Positions 1 to 6,559 of a stretch of DNA of 21,887 nucleotides are shown here, in pieces. The notes beneath the pieces were generated by a model. The model ran no database searches, had not been told where the DNA came from, and worked only from the letters and a program-made list of their open reading frames with translations. Position numbers and translations under genes: made by a program. The DNA comes from a bacterium (GTDB taxonomy: Bacteria; Patescibacteriota; Minisyncoccia; Phycocordibacterales; UBA918), in the NCBI GenBank assembly GCA_002710785.1, contig PAMC01000006.1, forward strand, positions 33,431 to 55,317, given 5' to 3'. Each line of letters begins with the position of its first letter. Position 1 is the stretch's first letter.

Positions 1-225
1 GACTTTTTCTACAGGCTGCCCACTACGGTTCTGAACCTCTGAGGTCAAGCAACCTAAGGACATATTCTGCTCCCTTCTACTCTTTAGTAGAGACACTTCG
101 GTCATACTGCTGTTTTTGTGAATGAGACAAATGAGACATAAATCACCCACCTCGGTCACTGTCTCACTTACGTTTCTACAATCATTTTTTCTTTACTCTG
201 TTAGAATGTCATTATCACAAACACC
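1..225. other. Left edge, no gene recognised
   Basis: No convincing coding region is visible here. A small hairpin (TCTACT at 76-81 with AGTAGA at 86-91) and a short direct repeat of TGAGACA near 123-138, with an inverted copy (TGTCTCA) around 161-167, are the only structures I see. A TAGAAT box about 18 nt upstream of the ATG at 226 could serve as a -10, but no -35 accompanies it. Confidence 0.4.
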
Positions 226-456
226 ATGGAACTACAGAAACGCATAGACATAATCTTACAGAGTGAAAAATCTGCATACTCCCAGAACGGTAGAATCAGA
301 GGCGGTTTGGGATCTTTCAATGTCGGACTACAGAGTGTGCCAAATGGTGGCTGGACTGCTCAAGGGGCTGTAAAACAGTATCTATTTGATACCTCAGATC
401 AAGATTTTATCAAAAGTGAAAATGCACAAATTTACTCAAACTATATTCATCTCTAG
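226..456 (+). CDS. Doubtful small hypothetical protein, 76 aa
   Basis: I do not recognise this 76-residue ORF. It begins with ATG and has no Shine-Dalgarno sequence; a possible -10 (TAGAAT) lies about 18 nt upstream. The protein is polar, with a glycine-rich stretch (GRIRGGLGSF) near residues 23-32, and has no membrane segment, signal peptide or known motif. It stops 43 bp before the left terminal repeat of the deleted IS3-type element, so it may be a fragment of a gene disturbed by the insertion. It could equally be a chance ORF in a degenerate region. It lies on the opposite strand to the large gene blocks. Confidence 0.25.
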   Translation: MELQKRIDIILQSEKSAYSQNGRIRGGLGSFNVGLQSVPNGGWTAQGAVKQYLFDTSDQDFIKSENAQIYSNYIHL

Positions 457-499
457 ACAAAGAAAAACAAACGGAGTTTGAGTCCATACTTCTACAGTA

Positions 500-512
500 T
501 GAAAGGTACCCC
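500..512 (+). repeat. Left terminal inverted repeat of the IS element
   Basis: TGAAAGGTACCCC pairs with the right-hand repeat at 927-939 with one mismatch. Beyond base 512 the two ends no longer resemble each other, which places the deletion junction at or just after the repeat. Confidence 0.65.
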
Positions 513-517
513 TTTCA

Positions 518-889
518 GTGTCTGTTCTGACCACACACAACACGCAGCTGGTCATCAATGCGTTATCTAGTGCGATACTGCACCGTCCGCCACCACGTAT
601 TATTCATTCTGACCAGGGCTCAGAGTACACCTCTGCTGACTATAGTCTCTTGGTACAATCGCTTGGTATCCAGCAGTCGATGAGCGCTCCTGGCTGTCCC
701 TGGGAGAATGGCTACCAAGAGTCCTTCTACAAAGGCTTCAAACTGGACTTAGGTGACCCTAATCGGTTTGATAGTCTGGGTGAACTAGTCGCTGCTATCT
801 ACCACACGCTTAACTATTACAACCAGCACAGGTTGCACTCAGCACTGAAGCTTACTCCACGACAGTTTGCTGCCAAAGTGCAACTCTAG
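518..889 (+). pseudogene. IS3-family transposase, C-terminal part of the integrase core
   Basis: The 123-residue remnant covers the second half of an rve/DDE integrase core. It keeps the second catalytic Asp in HSDQGSEY (about residues 30-37) and the catalytic Glu in PWENGYQES (about residues 61-69), followed by the NYYNQHRLHSAL-type C-terminal motif common in IS3/IS150 OrfB proteins. The first catalytic Asp and everything N-terminal to it are gone, as is OrfA. The GTG at 518 is only the first usable codon in the frame; an in-frame stop lies at 500-502, and residues just before the GTG already read like transposase. No activity is expected from this copy. Confidence 0.8.
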
Positions 890-926
890 TATTATCAAGT
901 GACTTTAGAAAAGGTGTCTTAATTTT

Positions 927-939
927 GGGGTACCTTCCA
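927..939 (-). repeat. Right terminal inverted repeat of the IS element
   Basis: GGGGTACCTTCCA is the inverse of the left repeat with one mismatch. It ends 5 bp before the degP stop codon at 945-947, so degP has essentially no 3' flank of its own. Confidence 0.65.
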
Positions 940-944
940 CTTGG

Positions 945-2162
945 CTAGTCATTTTTAGCTTTTTCTAACTCCACCTCAATTTCTTTTTCTTCGCCGTCTT
1001 GTAGCACTTTGAGAGTAATTTTCTCACCCACACCGTACGTGCGTAGCAGAGCCGCCAAGCTCTTCGAGCCATCAAGTTTCTGTCCATCAATTTCAAGTAT
1101 GATGTCGTTTTCGGTGAGACCAGCCTTATCTGCCGGAGAGCCGGGAATCACCGCTAAATCTCCTCGTGTCTCTCCTCGAACAATCAGTACCCCGTAGTCA
1201 ATGTCGAGGTTGTTGCGCGCGGCAATCTCCTCAGTAATTTGCAGATATCGCACCCCAAGGAAAGGGCGAACGATCTCCCCGTGTTCAGCCACACTTTCAT
1301 ACACCGAACGCACCACGTCACTTGGTAAGGCAAATCCGATATTCTCACTTCCGCCAGCCATAGCAACGTTTACTCCAATTACTTCACCGTTAAGATTAAG
1401 AAGTGGCCCGCCAGAGTTGCCACGATTAATCGCGGCGTCAGTTTGAATCAGCCCCTCTAGTGACTCTCTGAATCGGAATCCATCACCAGCGACGATATCG
1501 CGGGATAAGCCAGAGACGACACCAACCGAGACGCTATTGGGGAATTCTGCCAATGCGTTGCCAATCGCTACTACCGTTTCTCCCAGACGAATTTCTTCTG
1601 TCTCAGCAAAAGTCAGAAAGGGAAAGTCAGTGTCAGCATTAATTTTTAGGATCGCCACATCAAGACTCGGGTCTTTTGCCACCACTTCGACGTCATATGT
1701 CTCTCCATCCTGTGTTACAGCTGTGTACTCAACTCCTTCTTGATCAACTACGTGTTTATTGGTAACGAGGTACCCATCGGGAGAAACAAAGAAGCCAGTC
1801 CCGCCTCCAATCTCTTGACGTTCAGTACCAATTTGCCTCTGCCGTGGTATCTGAAAGCCAAAGCCGTTGCCAAAAAAGTCACCAAAGGGGCTCCAAAAAT
1901 CTTCGTAGTATTGCTCGAACACTGGCACATCAGCGGAAATCGAAATAGACACCACCGCTGGAATGACTTGTTCCACGATATCGGGAACCGAGCTGTTAGT
2001 AGGTGGTGTTTGTAGTTGATCCTCTGTTAGAGCAGGCTGCTGTCCAGTCTGCATAAGAGGAAGCGGATTTTTATGTTGTAATAGATAATATCCTCCGAGA
2101 AAAACAACCGCGGACACAATGAATGAGACAAAGACGTTATGTATTAATTGAGTATCTTTCAT
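945..2162 (-). CDS. degP: DegP/HtrA-type serine protease with PDZ domain
   Basis: This is a membrane-anchored, trypsin-like protease that degrades or refolds damaged envelope proteins. From the ATG at 2162 it has 405 residues: a cytoplasmic N-terminus, one transmembrane helix (about residues 7-27), the protease domain, and a single C-terminal PDZ domain (about 300-395). The catalytic triad is visible as His137 (NKHVV), Asp168 (DVAIL) and Ser250 (GNSGG). A GTG at 2186 in the same frame would add 8 residues, but it sits 4 bp from a terminator hairpin. The ATG is preferred because a -10 box ends 7 nt before it. The Hsp20 gene lies upstream on the same strand. One PDZ domain rather than two resembles HtrA/DegS-type proteins. 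Confidence 0.93.
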   Translation of the reverse strand: MKDTQLIHNVFVSFIVSAVVFLGGYYLLQHKNPLPLMQTGQQPALTEDQLQTPPTNSSVPDIVEQVIPAVVSISISADVPVFEQYYEDFWSPFGDFFGNGFGFQIPRQRQIGTERQEIGGGTGFFVSPDGYLVTNKHVVDQEGVEYTAVTQDGETYDVEVVAKDPSLDVAILKINADTDFPFLTFAETEEIRLGETVVAIGNALAEFPNSVSVGVVSGLSRDIVAGDGFRFRESLEGLIQTDAAINRGNSGGPLLNLNGEVIGVNVAMAGGSENIGFALPSDVVRSVYESVAEHGEIVRPFLGVRYLQITEEIAARNNLDIDYGVLIVRGETRGDLAVIPGSPADKAGLTENDIILEIDGQKLDGSKSLAALLRTYGVGEKITLKVLQDGEEKEIEVELEKAKND

Positions 2163-2197
2163 ACGAAATATTTTATGCAAATTCACAGCAAATACAA
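2163..2197 (-). promoter_or_regulatory. degP promoter, apparently leaderless
   Basis: On the minus strand TTGTAT (2192-2197) and TAAAAT (2170-2175) are separated by 16 bp, and the ATG follows the -10 box after 7 nt. Transcription would then start at or within a base or two of the ATG. The -35 element lies inside the outer arm of the Hsp20 terminator hairpin. Confidence 0.55.
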
Positions 2198-2235
2198 AAC
2201 CGCCCAGGGTTAATCTGACTGGGCGGTTTTGTATT
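2191..2235 (-). terminator. Rho-independent terminator after hsp20
   Basis: A perfect 17-bp stem (2191-2207 with 2219-2235) encloses an 11-nt loop. Its descending arm on the minus strand ends in TTTTGTATT. It lies 45 bp after the Hsp20 stop codon and immediately before degP. Confidence 0.85.
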
Positions 2236-2280
2236 AACTACATAAGCCTAATTTTCACAACGTTACGCTTATAAGACTCA

Positions 2281-2775
2281 CTACGTCTTAATTTCCACTT
2301 TTCGCTTCTGTTCTGATGGTTGCTTCTTGAGAGAAATGGTAATCACACCATTTTTCGCTTCAGCCTCTACTGAGTTAGCATCAATCTTTGATGGCAACAT
2401 AAACTCGCGTGAGAACTGACCGTACTGTCGTTCAGTACGATAATAGTTTTCTTGATTCTCTTCTAGATTCTTCTCAACTGTTCCAGACAATGACAAAGTG
2501 TCTTCTGTTACCTCAATTGACACGTCTTTTGGATCGATACCTGGAATGTCTGCACGAACCTTAATCTCTTTGTCAGTCTCAGACACGTCAACCCGAGGAC
2601 TAAAGCCGAAACTACCATCGGACAACTCCAGACCAAAGCGACCCAGCGGTGACATGAAGTGATCACCGAACAGTCGATCCATCGCATCATGGATACCACG
2701 AAGTGAGTGGACTGGATCAGACTGCGTCACCGGCAGTCGCGAGGTCTTATTTTCGTCTCGTTTGGTGATTTTCAT
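2281..2775 (-). CDS. Hsp20/alpha-crystallin small heat-shock protein
   Basis: This 164-residue protein is an ATP-independent holdase that binds unfolding proteins and hands them to chaperones such as ClpB and DnaK. The N-terminal arm contains the amphipathic stretch around 'AMDRLFGDHF' (about residues 31-40). The alpha-crystallin domain occupies about residues 55-150, with the signature region 'DIPGIDPKDVSIEV' and the terminal beta-strand motif A-x3-NGVITISL. The C-terminus is short (KRKVEIKT). The start at 2775 is the only reasonable ATG and has no Shine-Dalgarno sequence. A terminator separates it from degP downstream. Upstream lies a long hairpin-rich non-coding stretch. clpB, 3.7 kb away on the same strand, is a plausible functional partner. 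Confidence 0.93.
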   Translation of the reverse strand: MKITKRDENKTSRLPVTQSDPVHSLRGIHDAMDRLFGDHFMSPLGRFGLELSDGSFGFSPRVDVSETDKEIKVRADIPGIDPKDVSIEVTEDTLSLSGTVEKNLEENQENYYRTERQYGQFSREFMLPSKIDANSVEAEAKNGVITISLKKQPSEQKRKVEIKT

Positions 2776-3139
2776 TTTCAGATCAGATTACAGAACTAAT
2801 AATGCTACTTTTGACTGTTTTAGTATCGGCGCAGGATACTGAGGCACTGCCTTCAGTTAACCCCCGCGTACCCTGACACTACTTCTAGTGTCATACATTG
2901 TGAGAGTGCTCACTTTCCTAAAGAACTACTATTCAATTTTTATGGTGTGTTATGCCTCGTCCGAGGCCGGAGTCGCTGCATCAGATGACTATCATCTAGT
3001 CCCTTTTGCATACGACGTAACACAGATTTAATTGGTACGAACATATACTAGAACTTATATGATTGTTACCTGACAAGAGAGTCCCATCTGTCTCTCTCAT
3101 CTACTTAATAAACACACGACATAGAAAAAGGTGTCAAAG
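2776..3139. other. Hairpin-rich region upstream of hsp20
   Basis: No conventional gene is visible. Several perfect hairpins stand out: 2875-2881/2886-2892 (GACACTA, 4-nt loop), 2900-2904/2909-2913 (GTGAG), 2954-2959/2962-2967 (GCCTCG) and 2983-2988/2992-2997 (AGATGA). A larger imperfect stem pairs 2832-2838 with 2869-2875 around an inner stem-loop (2839-2856). If the hsp20 message starts upstream of these, they would form a structured 5' leader such as an RNA thermometer; no promoter was found that proves this. Confidence 0.4.
2940..3044 (-). CDS. Possible 34-aa small protein
   Basis: A short minus-strand ORF begins with ATG at 3044 and encodes a basic 34-residue peptide starting MFVPIKSVLRRMQKGLDD. 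A TATAAG box (3054-3059) lies 9 nt before the ATG, the same geometry seen at other leaderless starts in this window, but no -35 is spaced correctly and there is no Shine-Dalgarno sequence. The opening residues faintly recall the N-terminus of DUF721/DciA-like proteins, so this could be a remnant of such a gene. It overlaps two strong hairpins, so a chance ORF in structured RNA is equally possible. Confidence 0.2.
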   Translation of the reverse strand: MFVPIKSVLRRMQKGLDDSHLMQRLRPRTRHNTP

Positions 3140-3140
3140 T

Positions 3141-3171
3141 AAAAACCCCACACCGCCGTGACAGTGTGGGG
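3141..3171 (-). terminator. Strong rho-independent terminator of the small RNA unit
   Basis: On the minus strand CCCCACAC (3164-3171) pairs with GTGTGGGG (3146-3153) and is followed by five T residues (3141-3145). A stable CGGC-TTCG-GCCG tetraloop hairpin (3173-3184) lies just before it. Confidence 0.85.
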
Positions 3172-3475
3172 CCGGCCGAAGCCGAAAAGCCCTTTCAACT
3201 TGACGCGCTTAGGGCTTGATAGGCGCGCGGCAGATCGCTCATCATTCATCGAGCACAGCGATCATCTTGCTCGATATATCCAACTCTAGTCAGCGGCAGT
3301 TGGAATTTTATCCGCTAACGATTCGGTCTATATTTTAAGGGGACCAACACCCCGAGGAACGTATTTTGAACATCACGAGCCAAATCAAGGAGTTTCCACA
3401 TCCGTGATTTTTTCGGTCGCCGCATCAGGGCTCCTTTGGGACTGGCTCTCACGGAAGCGACACCCTACTCGTGTA
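3172..3475 (-). ncRNA. Candidate structured RNA with three H-type pseudoknots
   Basis: This transcript of about 300 nt lies between its own promoter and terminator. Reading 5' to 3' on the minus strand, three interleaved stem pairs can be drawn. PK-A: 3436-3431 with 3392-3387, and 3408-3403 with 3377-3372. A hairpin CCAACT/AGTTGG follows near 3300-3277. PK-B: 3274-3268 with 3255-3249, and 3263-3257 with 3239-3233; both stems are 7 bp, with loops of 4, 1 and 9 nt. PK-C: 3228-3223 with 3208-3203, and 3217-3211 with 3193-3187, with loops of 5, 2 and 9 nt. The order (pseudoknot, hairpin with a stop-like UAG, tandem pseudoknots) recalls tmRNA. However, no T-arm (GGTTCRA), tRNA-like acceptor or ALAA-type tag can be found, nor are RNase P, 6S or SRP signatures present. 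The class is unknown to me. The same transcript contains a 36-codon ORF. Confidence 0.45.
3315..3425 (-). CDS. Small basic 36-aa protein with a strong ribosome binding site
   Basis: ATG at 3425 is preceded by AAAGGAG (3431-3437) with 5 nt spacing, the only canonical Shine-Dalgarno sequence I find in the whole window. The 36-residue product starts MRRPKKSRMWKLLDLARD and ends VPLKYRPNR. It is strongly basic at both ends with an amphipathic middle, which might bind nucleic acid or membrane; this is inference from composition. It lies inside the structured small transcript. The Shine-Dalgarno sequence can pair with CTCCTT inside the ORF (3387-3392), which would make translation depend on RNA folding. 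If the transcript is purely a structural RNA, both ORF and ribosome site are coincidental. Confidence 0.4.
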   Translation of the reverse strand: MRRPKKSRMWKLLDLARDVQNTFLGVLVPLKYRPNR

Positions 3476-3481
3476 CTTGTT

Positions 3482-3509
3482 ATGTTAGCACAGTTTAAAA
3501 AAAAGTCAA
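3482..3509 (-). promoter_or_regulatory. Sigma-70-type promoter of the small RNA unit
   Basis: On the minus strand TTGACT (3504-3509) and TAACAT (3482-3487) are separated by 16 bp. TGC directly before the -10 box gives an extended -10. The expected start is near 3475. This is the best -35 match to TTGACA among the protein or small-RNA promoters here. Confidence 0.7.
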
Positions 3510-3531
3510 CCATTTTCTAGTTGTTCGCGTG

Positions 3532-3936
3532 CTACTCTAATATAAATTTTTTATACATACCGGAAAACATATACTTGTCAGCGTCGCTTTTTTTAACAAA
3601 GAGGAATTTGCCTGTTCTGCCGGTCACCTTCGGTACACTCGCTCGGTAAATAATCTCCACTTCTTGCGTTTGTCCCATATCAGTTAATCGCTGGGCTGTG
3701 CCAATCATCGACATCTCCTCAAGTGTTTGATCAAAGTAGTCTAAAAAAGCATCCCGTAGAACACGTTCAGGTTCTCTTCCAAAAGCAACAGTGAAACGCG
3801 GAATACTGAAATAGCCCATACTGCGAGAGCTGGCTCGATCATTAACCTGACTACCACGCAACAGCAAAATCTGCCCATCATGTTCGACGATACAGCTGAC
3901 AACGATTTTCTGCTGTTTTTGTGGTCGCTTCAACAT
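3532..3936 (-). CDS. Nudix-like protein with degenerate catalytic box
   Basis: The 134-residue product has the opening strands of a Nudix fold (VVSCIVEHDGQILLLRG, about residues 12-28). A helix at about 53-68 sits where the Nudix box belongs. The canonical REUXEE core reads R61-D-A-F-L-D66 and the closing Gly is replaced, so metal-dependent hydrolysis of a nucleoside diphosphate is doubtful. The protein may bind a nucleotide, or have become structural. The start codon lies 6 bp after the clpB stop with no ribosome site of its own, so it is probably co-transcribed with clpB. The family call comes from fold pattern, not from strong motif identity. Confidence 0.6.
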   Translation of the reverse strand: MLKRPQKQQKIVVSCIVEHDGQILLLRGSQVNDRASSRSMGYFSIPRFTVAFGREPERVLRDAFLDYFDQTLEEMSMIGTAQRLTDMGQTQEVEIIYRASVPKVTGRTGKFLFVKKSDADKYMFSGMYKKFILE

Positions 3937-3942
3937 AGGCTA

Positions 3943-6519
3943 TTATGTTTTTACTACCGTGTACGCATCTTTTGTATAGTCAACAGACACGCTGTCACCG
4001 TCAGTAATGTCCCCACTGATGATAGCTTCAGCTAGATGATCAAGAATTTCAGTTTGCATGACACGCTTGAGAGGACGTACACCATACGCCGGATCAAAGC
4101 CATCGGTGACCAACTGCTCTTTGGCTTTCTTAGTTAGTGACACGGTTATATTTTTCTCGCTTTGCACTTGTGCCAGCATTGTCCCGAGCTGCACTTCGAT
4201 AATCTCTTTCAACATCTCCTCATCTATGGCATCAAAGAGCACGATGTCATCAAGACGATTGAGAAACTCAGGTCGGAAGTGAGTGCGCACTACTTCCATG
4301 ACTTTTTCCTTGCGCTCTTTTACATCTTTAATATCGAGCATAAACTCACTGCCTAGGTTTGAAGTGAGAATGATGATGGTATTAGAGAAATCAATTGTCC
4401 GGCCTTGGCTATCAGTTAAGCGACCATCATCGAGTACCTGCAAGAGGATGTTAAAGAATTCTGGGTGGGCTTTCTCCACTTCATCAAACAACACCACTGC
4501 ATATGGCCGACGACGAATCGGTTCGGTGAGCTGTCCACCTTCTTCGTAGCCAACATACCCTGGCGGGGCACCAACCAGACGACTCACTGAGTGCCGTTCA
4601 CTATACTCACTCATATCAAGGCGAATCATCGCTTTCTCATCGTCAAACATTTCGTGCGCTAACGTCTTGGCGAGTTCCGTCTTTCCGACTCCAGTCGGCC
4701 CAAGGAATAGGAAGGAGCCAATTGGTCGGTTGCTGGCTTTTAGACCAGCGCGTGACCGGCGGATGGATCGGGCAACGGTATTGACCGCTTCGTCTTGACC
4801 AATCACACGCTGGTGAAGTTCAACTTCTAAGTGTAGTAATCGCTCAGCTTCAGTTTCTAAGAGTCGCTCAACTGGCACACCAGTCCAGCGGGCCACCACT
4901 GTTGCCACGTCTTCCTCGGTCACATCTTCACGAATCAAACGTTCACTTTCTGGAATGGCATCAAGTTTGGCATTTACTTCCTTAATCTTTTCTTCCAAAG
5001 CTGGAATTTTCTGGTATTTAATTTCTGCTACTTTGTCGAGTTCACCATTACGTTCCGCTCGTTCTTCCTCAATTCGCAGGTCATCAATGGCTTTAGCATA
5101 GTCACGTACTTGCTGAACCAGCTTACGTTCCTGTTCCCAGAGACTTTTAGCAGCTGTATACGACTCCTTAAGTGAGGCCAGCTTCTTTTCAATTTCAGCT
5201 TTGCGCTCCTTACTCTGCTTGTCTTTCTCACGCTTCAAGGCCTCTTTCTCAATTTCTAGTTGCGTGATCTGTCGGTTTTGTCGATCCAGCTCAGTCGGCA
5301 TGCTTTCCATCTGCATTTTGATGGTTGAGGTCGCTTCGTCGATAAGGTCGATGGCTTTGTCAGGCGCCTTGCGGCCGCTGATATAACGGTTCGAGAGTCG
5401 AACTGCCGCTACCAAGGCAGGATCGGTAATTTCTACCCCATGATGAATTTCGTATTTTTCTTTCAGGCCACGCAAGATAGCTAGTGTTGCTTCTGCATCT
5501 GGTTCGTCAACGTAGACTGGCTGGAACCGTCGCTCAAGAGCAGCATCTTTTTCGACATACTGACGATATTCATTAAGGGTGGTGGCTCCGACTAAATGAA
5601 GTTTTCCACGAGCCAAGAGTGGCTTCAACATATTACCCGCATCAACCGCTCCTTCACTGCCACCAGCCCCAACGAGGGTGTGTAGCTCATCTACAAACAG
5701 TACAATGTTGCCAGCTTCTTTCTCCACCGCTTTGAGTACTTCTTTAAGCCGCTCCTCAAATTCTCCACGAAACTTAGCTCCTGCTAAGAGTGAACCGATC
5801 TCAAGTCCCAAGAGCCGTTTTCCTTTGAGTGATTCTGGTACGTCACCTGAAACAATCCGCTGAGCAAGACCTTCAACTATTGCAGTCTTTCCGACGCCAG
5901 GTTCACCAAGGAGTACCGGATTGTTCTTGGTACGACGAGACAAGACCTGCATAACACGGCGAATCTCTTCATCGCGACCAATAACTGGGTCGAGCTTGCC
6001 GTCTTGGGCTAGGGCCGTATAGTCTTCACCATATTTTTCTAATACGTTTTGTTTACTCTCTGGGTTTTGATCAGTCACATTCATATCACCTCGTAGTTCA
6101 CTTAATTTGCTAGTAATATTGGCTGGTAATAGGTCTGCCTGGGCTAGTATCTCGCGGGGCTTTCCTTCGTTATGACCAAGAGCTAAGAGCAAATGCTCCA
6201 CACTGACATAACTATCATTCATTCCAGAGGCTTCTTTCTCGGCTCGCCGAAATACACTCGCGACAGCGGGCGTTAATTGTGGGTTCGCTGGTTGGCTCAA
6301 CGTTGGAAGGGCATCAAGTGCATTTTCTACCTCGTGAAGAACACTCTCAGTGTTCACATCAAGAGCTGATAGTAGCGGTTGAACAATCGTTTCCGGAGTG
6401 GTCAATACAGCTTTTAGGAGGTGTAACGGGTCTACTAATTGATGTTTATATTCGTAGGCTTCTTGAATGGCTTCTTCCAGAATTGAGCGGGATTTTTCAG
6501 TCAACTTTTCTACATTCAT
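3943..6519 (-). CDS. clpB: ATP-dependent disaggregase ClpB
   Basis: ClpB is a hexameric AAA+ chaperone that pulls polypeptides out of aggregates, together with DnaK and small heat-shock proteins. From ATG 6519 it has 858 residues, the normal family length. The N-terminal Clp_N domain spans about residues 1-145. The first nucleotide-binding domain has Walker A GEPGVGKT at 205-212 and the Walker B core LFVDELH. The middle coiled-coil domain is rich in Lys and Glu (about 405-525). The second domain has GPTGVGKTEL and LFDEVEKAH, and ends in the small C-terminal domain. A longer reading from 6618 would add 33 residues running back into the sigma gene; it is rejected because a good promoter sits directly before ATG 6519. 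The Nudix-like gene follows after 6 bp. Confidence 0.97.
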   Translation of the reverse strand: MNVEKLTEKSRSILEEAIQEAYEYKHQLVDPLHLLKAVLTTPETIVQPLLSALDVNTESVLHEVENALDALPTLSQPANPQLTPAVASVFRRAEKEASGMNDSYVSVEHLLLALGHNEGKPREILAQADLLPANITSKLSELRGDMNVTDQNPESKQNVLEKYGEDYTALAQDGKLDPVIGRDEEIRRVMQVLSRRTKNNPVLLGEPGVGKTAIVEGLAQRIVSGDVPESLKGKRLLGLEIGSLLAGAKFRGEFEERLKEVLKAVEKEAGNIVLFVDELHTLVGAGGSEGAVDAGNMLKPLLARGKLHLVGATTLNEYRQYVEKDAALERRFQPVYVDEPDAEATLAILRGLKEKYEIHHGVEITDPALVAAVRLSNRYISGRKAPDKAIDLIDEATSTIKMQMESMPTELDRQNRQITQLEIEKEALKREKDKQSKERKAEIEKKLASLKESYTAAKSLWEQERKLVQQVRDYAKAIDDLRIEEERAERNGELDKVAEIKYQKIPALEEKIKEVNAKLDAIPESERLIREDVTEEDVATVVARWTGVPVERLLETEAERLLHLEVELHQRVIGQDEAVNTVARSIRRSRAGLKASNRPIGSFLFLGPTGVGKTELAKTLAHEMFDDEKAMIRLDMSEYSERHSVSRLVGAPPGYVGYEEGGQLTEPIRRRPYAVVLFDEVEKAHPEFFNILLQVLDDGRLTDSQGRTIDFSNTIIILTSNLGSEFMLDIKDVKERKEKVMEVVRTHFRPEFLNRLDDIVLFDAIDEEMLKEIIEVQLGTMLAQVQSEKNITVSLTKKAKEQLVTDGFDPAYGVRPLKRVMQTEILDHLAEAIISGDITDGDSVSVDYTKDAYTVVKT

Positions 6520-6556
6520 ACAATTAATATTGTAATGATTCGTGAGCAGTTGACAA
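6519..6556 (-). promoter_or_regulatory. clpB promoter with overlapping 16-bp palindrome
   Basis: On the minus strand TTGTCA (6551-6556), a 16-bp spacer and TACAAT (6529-6534) form a good promoter; ATG begins 9 nt after the -10. The palindrome TACAATTAATATTGTA (6519-6534, two perfect 6-bp arms with a 4-bp centre) covers the -10 box, the expected start site and the first base of the start codon. It would be an ideal repressor site. It does not match CIRCE or the HspR site HAIR. Confidence 0.6.
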
Positions 6557-6559
6557 GTC

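Larger units (their letters stand above)
500..939 (+). mobile_element. Internally deleted IS3-type insertion sequence, 440 bp
   Basis: The ends are near-perfect 13-bp inverted repeats: TGAAAGGTACCCC at 500-512 and GGGGTACCTTCCA at 927-939, matching at 12 of 13 positions when one is reversed. Both start with the TG...CA pair usual in IS3-family elements. Transposase homology begins within a few bases of the left repeat, so the first transposase ORF and the N-terminal half of the second are missing. No matching 3-4 bp target duplication is visible (GTA on the left, CTT on the right). The right end lies 5 bp from the degP stop. The element could move only if a full-length transposase acts in trans. 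Confidence 0.7.

Noticed and set aside
3172..3475. Annotating the small RNA outright as tmRNA or RNase P RNA
   Set aside because: No GGTTCRA T-arm, no paired tRNA-like ends and no ALAA-type tag for tmRNA. The GAGGAAAGTCC and ACAGAA motifs of RNase P are absent, although GATGAATGA near 3240-3248 superficially resembles an RNase P segment.
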